This document shows, piece after piece, positions 54,993-62,636 of a DNA stretch of 64,000 nucleotides. The stretch comes from Spirochaetaceae bacterium (GTDB lineage: Bacteria; Spirochaetota; Leptospiria; Leptospirales; Leptonemataceae). Within the stretch, counting starts at the first letter, position 1, and every line of letters begins with the position of its first letter. The notes beneath the pieces are model-generated. The model ran no database searches, was not told where the DNA came from, and saw only the letters and a program-made list of their open reading frames with translations. A program made the position numbers and the translations under genes. The DNA is taken from the NCBI GenBank assembly GCA_002730875.1, contig PCBI01000005.1:620001-684000 (forward strand), given 5' to 3'.

Positions 54993-55620
54993 TTGAGGGA
55001 CAAATATCCTTGAGCACGCAATCGCTGCAAAACCTCTTTCGGGCTGTACAGCTGGATCTGCCTAGAAAGATCATATAGAGGGACCAATCGATCCAGTACT
55101 TTTGGGGGAGCTTCTCCATCAGATCCCGTTCGATAATCACCGGATTTTTGCTCTTTGTTAACTCAAAGAGTTTTGAGATTCGCGCTACGTGGGTATCCAC
55201 TACAACCCCGGAAGGAATGCCATACAGTTCCTGGAGAACTACGTTGGCGGTCTTTCGGCCCACACCCGGTAGGCCAGTGAGCTCGGCCAGGGTTTGCGGA
55301 ATCTTCCCATCATGTTCTTGGAGAACCTTGCGAGCAAAGCCCTGGATGTTTCTTGCCTTGTTGCGGTAGAAACCGGTGGAATGAATCAGCTTCTCGATTT
55401 GAGCGATGGGCGCCCGGGCGTAGTCGTTCAGCTCCGGGAAGGCCTGAAACAAGGCCGGAGTGGTTTTATTGACCATTTCGTCGGTACACTGAGCGCTCAG
55501 TATAACGGCGATGCAGAGTTCGTGGGGCTTCGAATAATGGAGGGGGCAGGACACCGGCCCGAATTTCTTTCGGAGCCGGTTATAGGTCTTTTTGATGAAG
55601 GATTTTTCTTCCTGACTCAG
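54955..55620 (-). CDS. nth: Endonuclease III (Nth) with probable CTG start
   Basis: A base-excision-repair glycosylase/lyase for oxidised pyrimidines. Core motifs are LIHSTGFYRNKARNI, the HhH LPGVGRKTANVVL with the catalytic Lys, VVDTHVARI with the Asp, and the 4Fe-4S cluster C-x6-C-x2-C-x5-C (CTARKRFCSDC, then C). The nearest standard start (GTG at 55554) would cut off conserved helix 1. In-frame sequence upstream (SFIKKTYNRLRKKFGPV) aligns with the E. coli N-terminus and reaches a CTG at 55620 that overlaps the rpmB stop as CTGA. I place the start there; this is an inference. Confidence 0.85.
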   Translation of the reverse strand: MSQEEKSFIKKTYNRLRKKFGPVSCPLHYSKPHELCIAVILSAQCTDEMVNKTTPALFQAFPELNDYARAPIAQIEKLIHSTGFYRNKARNIQGFARKVLQEHDGKIPQTLAELTGLPGVGRKTANVVLQELYGIPSGVVVDTHVARISKLFELTKSKNPVIIERDLMEKLPQKYWIDWSLYMIFLGRSSCTARKRFCSDCVLKDICPSSETRIQKESQSK

Positions 55621-55859
55621 CGGGCCAGAACCTTGATATCCTGTCCGTATTTTCTCATCAAAGATTTCACGCCAATGCGATTGAGGGTCTTCAGCATACG
55701 CGCCGAGATGCGAAGCGTTACATAACGGTTCTCATCAGCAATGTAGACCTTCTTGGTCACCAGGTTGACTTTGAACTTTCGCCTGGATTTTCTGTGGGAG
55801 TGGGAAACGGTATTCCCAGAACCAGTTTGTTTTCCGGAAACCTGACATCTACGGGCCAT
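55617..55859 (-). CDS. rpmB: Ribosomal protein L28
   Basis: An 80-aa large-subunit protein. MARRCQVSGKQTGSGNTVSHSHRKSRRKFKVNL is represented by short family pieces CQVSGK, GNTVSHSH and SRRKFKVNL, then RYVTLRISARMLKTLNRIG. Only one Cys of the zinc-binding pair type is present, so it is a Cys-minus-like L28. The ATG at 55859 is the family start; an upstream in-frame start would add 36 unrelated residues. First gene of rpmB-nth-recG. Confidence 0.95.
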   Translation of the reverse strand: MARRCQVSGKQTGSGNTVSHSHRKSRRKFKVNLVTKKVYIADENRYVTLRISARMLKTLNRIGVKSLMRKYGQDIKVLAR

Positions 55860-55990
55860 AGTCGACAATTTTTCGATTGCCCCAAGGGTCAAGCGAAAGC
55901 AAGACAGTAGTAAGGATTGCCGTGGTTTTTGCGCGCTTCCCCGTTGAATCAGGCCATTTTTTATCATTTTATAGTCCGCGAGGAGGAATT

Positions 55991-56221
55991 ATGTCGTTTC
56001 AAAAAGACCTGGACAGAGGGTCCGGCGAGGTTCTGCGTCTCGAATTGTCAGAATTCAAGGGCCGCAAACTATTCAACATACGCATCTGGTATCAAGATAA
56101 GGAAAGTGGCGAATATCGCCCGACAGCCAAGGGAGTAACCATTCGACCCGATCAGTTTGAGGCATTCAAGCAGGCTATTCTGGAAGCCGAGCCTGAAGTC
56201 CACCAGGCGTTGCAGGAATGA
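55991..56221 (+). CDS. PC4/p15-like transcription coactivator domain protein
   Basis: A 76-aa protein with a textbook Shine-Dalgarno AGGAGGA before the ATG at 55991. RLELSEFKGRKLFNIRIWYQ and YRPTAKGVTIRPDQFEAFKQAI are the conserved PC4/YdbC single-stranded-DNA-binding fold, seen in phage T5 p15-type and bacterial homologues. It probably binds ssDNA or nucleic acids during transcription or replication. Divergent from rpmB; the amidohydrolase gene follows 37 bp after. Confidence 0.85.
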   Translation: MSFQKDLDRGSGEVLRLELSEFKGRKLFNIRIWYQDKESGEYRPTAKGVTIRPDQFEAFKQAILEAEPEVHQALQE

Positions 56222-56258
56222 CAACGCCGGGATGTCTTTGAAAAGAAAGTGAGTTAAC

Positions 56259-57446
56259 ATGACCCTGAAGAAAGCATTAATTGGCGCATTTGTTTTAAGC
56301 TGGCTGTTGCTACTGGCCTGGGCCTTCCAGGACGTAAGAGTATTTGTCCGGGTCCATATTGCGCACTTCCTGGGATGGCATTCCGGCGTGGTGCCGGAGC
56401 AAACCAGCGAGGCCATTGCCTTGCATGAATTTCAACCGCGGGCCCAACTGATCCGGGAATCCACAGATAATCCGCAAAAGCCGGCCTTTCCGGTCTTTGA
56501 GTTCCACGGCCACATATTTCCCGGTTACGAAGGCAATCTAACCCGGGAAATGGACGATCTACACAACCCCATGTTCGTGGATCTGGCGCTGCGCACCACT
56601 ACCGTGGAGAAATTCGACAAGCTCAGAGAGAAGTATCCGGATCCCCGGGTTCTCATTTTTCCGGGATTGAATTACGATCGGCTAAAAGAAGACGGAGATC
56701 CGTTCCAGAAGATGGCCGCCGATCTGGAAGCTCTGGCCCGCGACCGAGGCGTTAAGGGTATCAAACTGTGGAAAGATCTGGGGCTGTTTCGAGAATATGA
56801 AGGTGAGATCATTCCCATTGACGATCCCCGACTGGATCCAGTCTGGGACGTTTGCGTAAAGTATGATCTGGTAGTGGGTATCCATACGGCAGACCCGCCT
56901 GCATTCTTTGACCCCACCGACCACGAAAATGAACGATTCCAGGAATTGGCCCGGCGCCCGGAGTGGTCTTTCTTCGGAGAAGGTTTTCCGTCTTTTCGGG
57001 AGCTTCTGGCCCAGAGGGATCGCCTTTTCAAGCGTCGCCGGGACGTTAAATTTGTAGCGCTCCACTTTGGCGAATTGGCGCATGATCTTGGGGCCGCTCG
57101 AAAGCTTCTCGAAGAAAACCCCAACGTTTGGTTGGATACGGCTCAACGGATCGACGAACTGGGCAGACATCCCCGGGCAGTGGCGCGTTTTTTTAACGAT
57201 TTTCAGGATCGGATTCTATACGGCACCGACGGATTACCGGATCGCGCCAAGATTGAGATCTACTGGCGATTCTTCGAAACCGACGACGATTACTTCGACT
57301 ACCACCCGGAACACAAGCCCCGAAAGGGATTCTGGAAGATACATGGATTGGATCTGCCGGATTCCGTGCTGAAGAAGCTTTATTATCAGAATGCGCTCAA
57401 ACTTTTGAACATTTCCGAGGCGGAATTCTTCCGATATTACGAATAG
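56259..57446 (+). CDS. Membrane-anchored amidohydrolase (COG2159-type TIM barrel)
   Basis: 395 aa. An N-terminal transmembrane anchor (about 6-23) is followed by a periplasmic-side barrel. Metal-site motifs of the amidohydrolase superfamily are FEFHGHIFP (HxH-like), KGIKLWKDLGL (Lys position), VGIHTADP, VALHFGEL and LYGTDGLPD (Asp). These fit the COG2159 family of decarboxylases and hydrolases, with His ligands near 85-87, 206 and 268. The substrate is unknown. No signal cleavage site is clear, so anchoring is preferred. ATG at 56259. Confidence 0.8.
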   Translation: MTLKKALIGAFVLSWLLLLAWAFQDVRVFVRVHIAHFLGWHSGVVPEQTSEAIALHEFQPRAQLIRESTDNPQKPAFPVFEFHGHIFPGYEGNLTREMDDLHNPMFVDLALRTTTVEKFDKLREKYPDPRVLIFPGLNYDRLKEDGDPFQKMAADLEALARDRGVKGIKLWKDLGLFREYEGEIIPIDDPRLDPVWDVCVKYDLVVGIHTADPPAFFDPTDHENERFQELARRPEWSFFGEGFPSFRELLAQRDRLFKRRRDVKFVALHFGELAHDLGAARKLLEENPNVWLDTAQRIDELGRHPRAVARFFNDFQDRILYGTDGLPDRAKIEIYWRFFETDDDYFDYHPEHKPRKGFWKIHGLDLPDSVLKKLYYQNALKLLNISEAEFFRYYE

Positions 57447-57503
57447 CGCATCATGAATTGCGACCAGCGCCTGATTTCCGATGATTTTCCGCGCGGACAA
57501 GAT

Positions 57504-57534
57504 TTCAGCTAGCTGAATAGTACTGATATCAGTA
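57504..57534. promoter_or_regulatory. Two adjacent perfect 14-bp palindromes upstream of the PBP1A gene
   Basis: TTCAGCTAGCTGAA (57504-57517) and TACTGATATCAGTA (57521-57534) are each fully self-complementary and separated by 3 bp, centres 17 bp apart. They lie 120-150 bp upstream of the PBP1A start in a 207-bp spacer. This is the layout of paired dimer-binding operator sites; no cognate regulator is identifiable. Confidence 0.55.
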
Positions 57535-57653
57535 GAAGTGGAAGGAGATCAAGAAGGGGAAGAAAAAGAAAAGGGGCCTATCATTCCCAAAAGCCCCGGC
57601 CCCTCGGAGCCCATTGGATAGTATAGCAGAGATCAGTACAAGCGATTTTTTTC

Positions 57654-60332
57654 ATGGCCAGCACCAAACGTTTCAAATACAAATGTCGATCCTGCGGACA
57701 GTACTACCTGGTGGTGTTGGACCCCACGAAAAAGACCATCCATCGAAGTAAATGTCCTTACTGCGCTCATACCAGCCGATTTGATAATCGCGACGGCCGC
57801 CTGGATTCCGGCGGCCTGAGCTCTTCCGTGGCCTCCCGTTCCCTTTCCGGTGGCAGCAGCCCTGGAGGGTTGTCTCCCTCGTCCGGTTCCAGGTCCAACC
57901 CCGTGTCCGGGGCCGGGCTTTCCGGCCGGTCGGTGCAATCCCGGGACTTCTCTTCGAAAGGCGTTGGCCGTGGTCGCTCCAGTGGCGGTTACAGTTCGCG
58001 ATCCGCCAACGGCGGTCGGTCCGGGCGAGGTTCCAGCGCCGAATCCCGAGGGGCGGGCGGTTTCAATCCGCTGGAATCCATTGGCGGATTCTTCGCGGGG
58101 CTGGGGGAGTCTTTATCCGGTATGGCCAACGGTCGCTCGCCCATTGCGCTCGTGGGTGCGGGCGTGGTGGCTCTGTTTCTACTTCTGGGGATTTACTTTG
58201 TGGGAATGGCTGTTCTGGTGGACGGAGACGAATACATCCATCGGGCCCAGGGAATCACTGCCAACCGAATCGTGGATCGTAACGGTGTTCTCATTGGAGA
58301 GCTCTTCAGCCGAAAAACCGGCAATCTCCAGGCGGATGAAGTCCCCCCGCGGCTCCGGGATACCCTGCTCTTTGTGGAGGACCGCAGCTTCTACGATCAC
58401 TGGGGAATTCACCTACCATCCATTGCTCGAGCATTTTTTGCCAATGTCCTGAACCTGGGGTACGCGCAGGGCGGTTCCACAATTACACAACAACTCTCCC
58501 GTGTGCTCATGGAAGACTTTGAGAAGTCCCTGGGCCGAAAGGTCCGCGAGGCATCCCTTGCGCTTCAGCTCGAGGGTTCAATGACCAAGGACGAGATCCT
58601 GGCAGCCTACATGAATCAGGTTTATCTCGGGCACGGCGCTTATGGGATGCAGGAAGCTGCGAAGTTCTATTTCCGAAAAGAACTGAAAGACACCAACTTT
58701 GTGGAGAACCTCATCCTGGCCTGTTTGCCTTCGGCGCCCAGTCGCTACTCGCCGATTCGCAATCCAGATGAGCTCATAACAAAGATGGACGTAGTGTTTG
58801 CGGAAATGAAGAAGGAAGGCTTCGAGTCTCCGGACAAAGAAGCCTACGAGCGCCAGAAGCGAGAGGTATTCACATCGATAAATCGCAGTCCTACGGCCAC
58901 GGTCTTCGGAACCAGGGTCAATGAAGCTCCTTTCGTTTCGGAGCACGTCAGGCTGCAGATCAAAGAGTTACTGGGTCCGGAGTACATGTACGGAAAAGGC
59001 CTTGTGATAGAGACTACAATCGATCGATCGCTGCAACGGGCCGCTACGCAGGAAAGCGAAGCGTGGATCGAAGAGGTATCCAAGTATCATAAGCCTACGA
59101 TTCGTAAAGACGGCAGGGTGGTTCCGGAAACCGACAAAGCAGTACTGATTCGCAGGGAATACGAAAGAATGGGTCTGGGTCCGGTCCTGCTGGGCGCCCC
59201 GGCCAGCGCCGTACAGGAGCCTCGGTTGCAGACCGCTTCGGTGGGAATCCATCCAGAAACCGGCGCGGTACTCTTTATGAACGGGGGAACCCGGTTCCAT
59301 TCCGGCAATCAGTTAAACCGGGCGGTGATGATGTATCGTCAAACCGGTAGCGCTATCAAACCGATCATCTATTCGGCCGGGCTGGAAACCGGAGAAATCA
59401 ATCCCGCTACCGCTCTGGACGACTCCCCCATATTCTTTGATGGAGCCCGGGGAGCCAACGGAGAGAACTACTGGCTTCCGGATAACATCAGCGTTAGCTA
59501 TGAAGGTCTGATCCCGGCCCGCCTGGCGCTGGCAAAGTCGCGGAACATTCCAGCCATCCGTGTGGCGCGAATGGTGGGTGTACCCCGGCTGGGCGAGCAG
59601 TTCAGAAAGTTCTTTTTTCACTCCGAATCCGATTTCAAGAAGAGGTTCCAGGAAAACCTGACCATTGCCATCGGCTCCACGGAAATGAGTCCTCTGGAGA
59701 TGGCCGTTGCTTTCGCCGCCATTGCTAACAATGGAGTGATGAAGCGGCCCTATTTGATCAAATCCATCAAAGATCCCGAAGGCAAAGTGCTCTACAATGG
59801 CGCGGGCGAGGACGAATTCGACCTGAACGTTCCTACAGAGAGTCAGGTCTTACCTGGCGATGTCTCTGCGGTACTTACCAGTATGATGAAAGATGCGGCG
59901 AAATATGGCGGCGTTGGTCGCGGAGGGTTCAGCTCGCCGGATTTGGCCGGAAAGACCGGGACCACCAATGAATACAGGGATGCCTGGTTCATCGGTTTTA
60001 TTCCGGAAATTGCAGCCGCAGTATGGGTGGGATTTGACAGTCCCAAGTATTCGACGAGAAAGGGAACGGGCTCCTCCCTGGCAGGCCCGCTGTTCGGTCG
60101 AATATTCAAGGCCGCGCCCCAGGATCTCCGGGACGGTACTTATCAATTTTCGCCTGCTCCGGTTAGCAAGACAGTGTGCGCCGAATCCGGCGATTTGCCC
60201 GGCCCCTATTGCCCGGCCACGAAAACGGAGATTATGCCGGCTTCCGCCGTTCCCAACCACGTTTGCGAGATTCATAAGAAACCGGAGGCCGAGCCTGTGG
60301 CTCCGGAACCGGAGGATTCCGATTTTGATTGA
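57654..60332 (+). CDS. Class A penicillin-binding protein with N-terminal zinc ribbon
   Basis: An 892-aa bifunctional peptidoglycan synthase (PBP1A type). Residues 11-37 hold a CxxC...CxxC zinc ribbon (CRSC and CPYC), then a Ser/Gly-rich low-complexity tail to about 150, which would be cytoplasmic. A transmembrane helix follows (about 165-190). Glycosyltransferase (GT51) motifs are [11 protein letters not shown] (242-252) and [11 protein letters not shown] (273-283). Transpeptidase motifs are TGSAIKP with Ser566 and Lys569, and KTGTTNEY with Lys767. A zinc ribbon on PBP1A is unusual. The TPR gene downstream overlaps its stop. Confidence 0.92.
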   Translation: MASTKRFKYKCRSCGQYYLVVLDPTKKTIHRSKCPYCAHTSRFDNRDGRLDSGGLSSSVASRSLSGGSSPGGLSPSSGSRSNPVSGAGLSGRSVQSRDFSSKGVGRGRSSGGYSSRSANGGRSGRGSSAESRGAGGFNPLESIGGFFAGLGESLSGMANGRSPIALVGAGVVALFLLLGIYFVGMAVLVDGDEYIHRAQGITANRIVDRNGVLIGELFSRKTGNLQADEVPPRLRDTLLFVEDRSFYDHWGIHLPSIARAFFANVLNLGYAQGGSTITQQLSRVLMEDFEKSLGRKVREASLALQLEGSMTKDEILAAYMNQVYLGHGAYGMQEAAKFYFRKELKDTNFVENLILACLPSAPSRYSPIRNPDELITKMDVVFAEMKKEGFESPDKEAYERQKREVFTSINRSPTATVFGTRVNEAPFVSEHVRLQIKELLGPEYMYGKGLVIETTIDRSLQRAATQESEAWIEEVSKYHKPTIRKDGRVVPETDKAVLIRREYERMGLGPVLLGAPASAVQEPRLQTASVGIHPETGAVLFMNGGTRFHSGNQLNRAVMMYRQTGSAIKPIIYSAGLETGEINPATALDDSPIFFDGARGANGENYWLPDNISVSYEGLIPARLALAKSRNIPAIRVARMVGVPRLGEQFRKFFFHSESDFKKRFQENLTIAIGSTEMSPLEMAVAFAAIANNGVMKRPYLIKSIKDPEGKVLYNGAGEDEFDLNVPTESQVLPGDVSAVLTSMMKDAAKYGGVGRGGFSSPDLAGKTGTTNEYRDAWFIGFIPEIAAAVWVGFDSPKYSTRKGTGSSLAGPLFGRIFKAAPQDLRDGTYQFSPAPVSKTVCAESGDLPGPYCPATKTEIMPASAVPNHVCEIHKKPEAEPVAPEPEDSDFD

Positions 60333-61362
60333 GCGTTTTTCCAACGGTGGCGGCCGCGTACTCCGCCTCGGAGGCATTCCCGTCCTTGCGATATTCGGGC
60401 TTCTTGTATGGGCCAGCCCGGAAGGCATTCAGGCGAACGGAGCCGGGCTATTTCGTAAGGCTTATTCCCTGGAGACGTCCAATCCGGAAGCCGCAATTCA
60501 AAACTACCGGGCGGCTCTTTCCAGCGGATTACCGGCCAATTTGCGCCGGGCAGCCGTCTGGAAGGTCTACTTTCTCTACAAACGAAATCACTATTACATA
60601 CAGGCTTATCGATATGGTAACTCCATTGGCGCCGGCGGATCGCATCAGTCCGAAATCATGCGGAATGCTCTGCATCGGTGGGGCATAACCAGCGGCGACT
60701 TCAATCGATTGGTGCAAGCGTGGTCGGGCGGGAGCAGCTTTCCAGATACCGCCAACAGCGTAATCGCCAAGAAGAGCCGAAAAGCTACCGTTCTGGCTGC
60801 CGACTTGCGGCGGGCCCTGGAACTGGAAGGAAAAGCAGACCTTGCCAGCCGGATTATTGTGCGAAGACCGAATAGCAAAAGTGGAAATGATCCGGATCTG
60901 GAGCAGGCCGAGTACTATTACAGTCAGGGCGATCTAAAGGGCGCTGAAGAACTGTTATGGAAGAAGTCTAAATCGGATGACTTGAGTTCGGTGGCGCGGT
61001 CCAGGTTGCTTTATCTTCTGGGCAAGATCCGACTGAAGCAGAAGAACGAGGCGGATGCCATTCGATTTTACCGACTTGCGGCAGGCTATGCTACGGACCA
61101 GGAGTCCCGGCGGATGCTTGCCCTGGCGTCCTATCGACTCTATAGAAATGGAAAGAAGGATGCTGCCTATGAATTGATTGATCAATTTCCGGAGCCGGAT
61201 GAAGATAGAATGCGTCTATACTTTCTGGTGGTGGCGGTGGATGCTGCGGACAACCAGAATGCAAAAAGGAAGCTTCGCTCCATGGAGAAAGAGATCAAGG
61301 AAAGGGTTCGGCTGGGCCAGGCGGGTTTTCTCGAAAAACGTGCCATGGAGTTGCTTCGGTAG
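60325..61362 (+). CDS. Periplasmic TPR-like protein with TTG start
   Basis: About 345 aa. The TTG at 60325 overlaps the PBP1A stop and has GGAGG 9 nt upstream, a strong signal that supports the rare start. A hydrophobic segment ([19 protein letters not shown]) near residues 12-30 acts as signal or anchor. Helical pairs such as [36 protein letters not shown] and [22 protein letters not shown] match TPR/Sel1-like repeats. It may be a partner of the PBP at the wall, by context only. A Gly/Ser stretch near 125-140 breaks the repeats. Confidence 0.72.
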   Translation: MIERFSNGGGRVLRLGGIPVLAIFGLLVWASPEGIQANGAGLFRKAYSLETSNPEAAIQNYRAALSSGLPANLRRAAVWKVYFLYKRNHYYIQAYRYGNSIGAGGSHQSEIMRNALHRWGITSGDFNRLVQAWSGGSSFPDTANSVIAKKSRKATVLAADLRRALELEGKADLASRIIVRRPNSKSGNDPDLEQAEYYYSQGDLKGAEELLWKKSKSDDLSSVARSRLLYLLGKIRLKQKNEADAIRFYRLAAGYATDQESRRMLALASYRLYRNGKKDAAYELIDQFPEPDEDRMRLYFLVVAVDAADNQNAKRKLRSMEKEIKERVRLGQAGFLEKRAMELLR

Positions 61363-61461
61363 TGCGGCAGACCCGAGTGGCAGTTATCGTCCGCTGCCGG
61401 CGAGAACACCATAACGATGGTCCGCATCCCTCACTGATCTGCCCCGATTAACGAGAATGTA

Positions 61462-62508
61462 ATGATCCCAGGATGGTACAAAACTCTGATATGCGCCTTT
61501 GGTCTTCTGGCCCTGTGCGCCTGTAGTTCCGGACAGCAAACGGAAAGGTCGCCCGATGGCGATTCCAATCGTAAGCAGGAAATGGAGAAATCCGATGATG
61601 GTGTCGCGGAAGACCCCGTGGCGGACGCTTATCTGCGGGAGCAGAAGAACCAGAATGGCCTGGAAGACGTTCCGGTCCGCATCGATCGAACCAATGATTC
61701 GGATGGAGAAGCCTTCGTGGTTACCCAGGATACCGGAGATGCCACAGGCGACGAGTCCGATGGCTCGAAAGATACAGATCCTGCCAACAAAGTAGACGAG
61801 AACACCGAGTCCGCAACCGAAACGGCCGCTCTGAGCGAAGAAGAGCGGAAGAAGAAGGAAAAGGAAGAACAGGAACGCAAAGAGCGCCTGGAAAAGGAAC
61901 GAAAAGAAAGAGAAGAGGCGAGGCGAAAAGCGGAAGAAGAAAGGCGTAAGCAGCAAGAGCTCATTCGTCTAAAGAACGAAGCTGCGTACCACGCCGAAGC
62001 CTTTGCAGACCGTTTGCGCGAGTTTGAAATTGCAAAGAAGGAATTCAGAATCCAGACTCTGGTCAAAAAACGCAACGACAGTCTGACGAAAGTTTATCCC
62101 GAGGCCCGGTCTTTCTGGAGTCAGGAATCGGAAGAACGTTTTTCCGCGAATCCCGGGTTTGAAGTGGAACCGAACACCGTCTATCTTGTGCGGCTGAACG
62201 ACCCCTTGCAATATCAATCATCGCTACCCGTTGCTCTGCCCCCTGGCTCGCGAGCGATTGCCCTGAAGGATCCCCTGGCGGTATGGAATGCCTTAAAAGG
62301 TTCGCCTGGCCGCTGGATACTGATGGAGGAGACCAAAAAAGGATATGTCCCCCTTTCGCTGAGCAAGAATGGAATTCAGTATCGGGTGGCTTCGGTGTCG
62401 CTGGAATCGGGAATAGTAAAGCTGGAGATCTATAGTAGATCTTCATCCAGACGGGCCGGACAGTACCATGTGCTCTATCCGGTGGAACTGGAGCTAATCA
62501 GCGAATAG
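61462..62508 (+). CDS. Coiled-coil lipoprotein of unknown function
   Basis: A 348-aa lipoprotein with lipobox ALCAC (Cys21). A disordered acidic region (to about 115) is followed by a long Glu/Lys/Arg-rich helix (about 120-175) that is likely a single alpha-helix or coiled coil, and then a folded C-terminal part of about 160 residues with beta strands (FEVEPNTVYLVRLND, RWILMEETKKGYVPLSL). The charged spacer resembles periplasm-spanning helices that place a domain away from the membrane. Family not recognised. It is 99 bp after the TPR gene on the same strand. Confidence 0.65.
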   Translation: MIPGWYKTLICAFGLLALCACSSGQQTERSPDGDSNRKQEMEKSDDGVAEDPVADAYLREQKNQNGLEDVPVRIDRTNDSDGEAFVVTQDTGDATGDESDGSKDTDPANKVDENTESATETAALSEEERKKKEKEEQERKERLEKERKEREEARRKAEEERRKQQELIRLKNEAAYHAEAFADRLREFEIAKKEFRIQTLVKKRNDSLTKVYPEARSFWSQESEERFSANPGFEVEPNTVYLVRLNDPLQYQSSLPVALPPGSRAIALKDPLAVWNALKGSPGRWILMEETKKGYVPLSLSKNGIQYRVASVSLESGIVKLEIYSRSSSRRAGQYHVLYPVELELISE

Positions 62509-62514
62509 GGATAA

Positions 62515-62552
62515 GCGGCCCGGCTAGCAGGCAATCCGGCAATCCGGGCCGC
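62515..62552. repeat. 9-bp GC inverted repeat between convergent genes
   Basis: GCGGCCCGG (62515-62523) and CCGGGCCGC (62544-62552) can pair around a 20-nt loop. No T-run follows on either strand, so a bidirectional terminator is possible but weak. Confidence 0.45.
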
Positions 62553-62636
62553 ACAGTAGCGGGCACAGTCGCCGCTATTCGCGAAAGAGCGGGAAGCAAA
62601 CAGGCTTCATCGAGTTCCGCCTGCGCTTCGTCGGAG

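Noticed and set aside
57573..57603. GGGGCC/GGCCCC hairpin after the amidohydrolase gene as a terminator
   Set aside because: Only a 6-bp stem, a long loop and no T-run follow.
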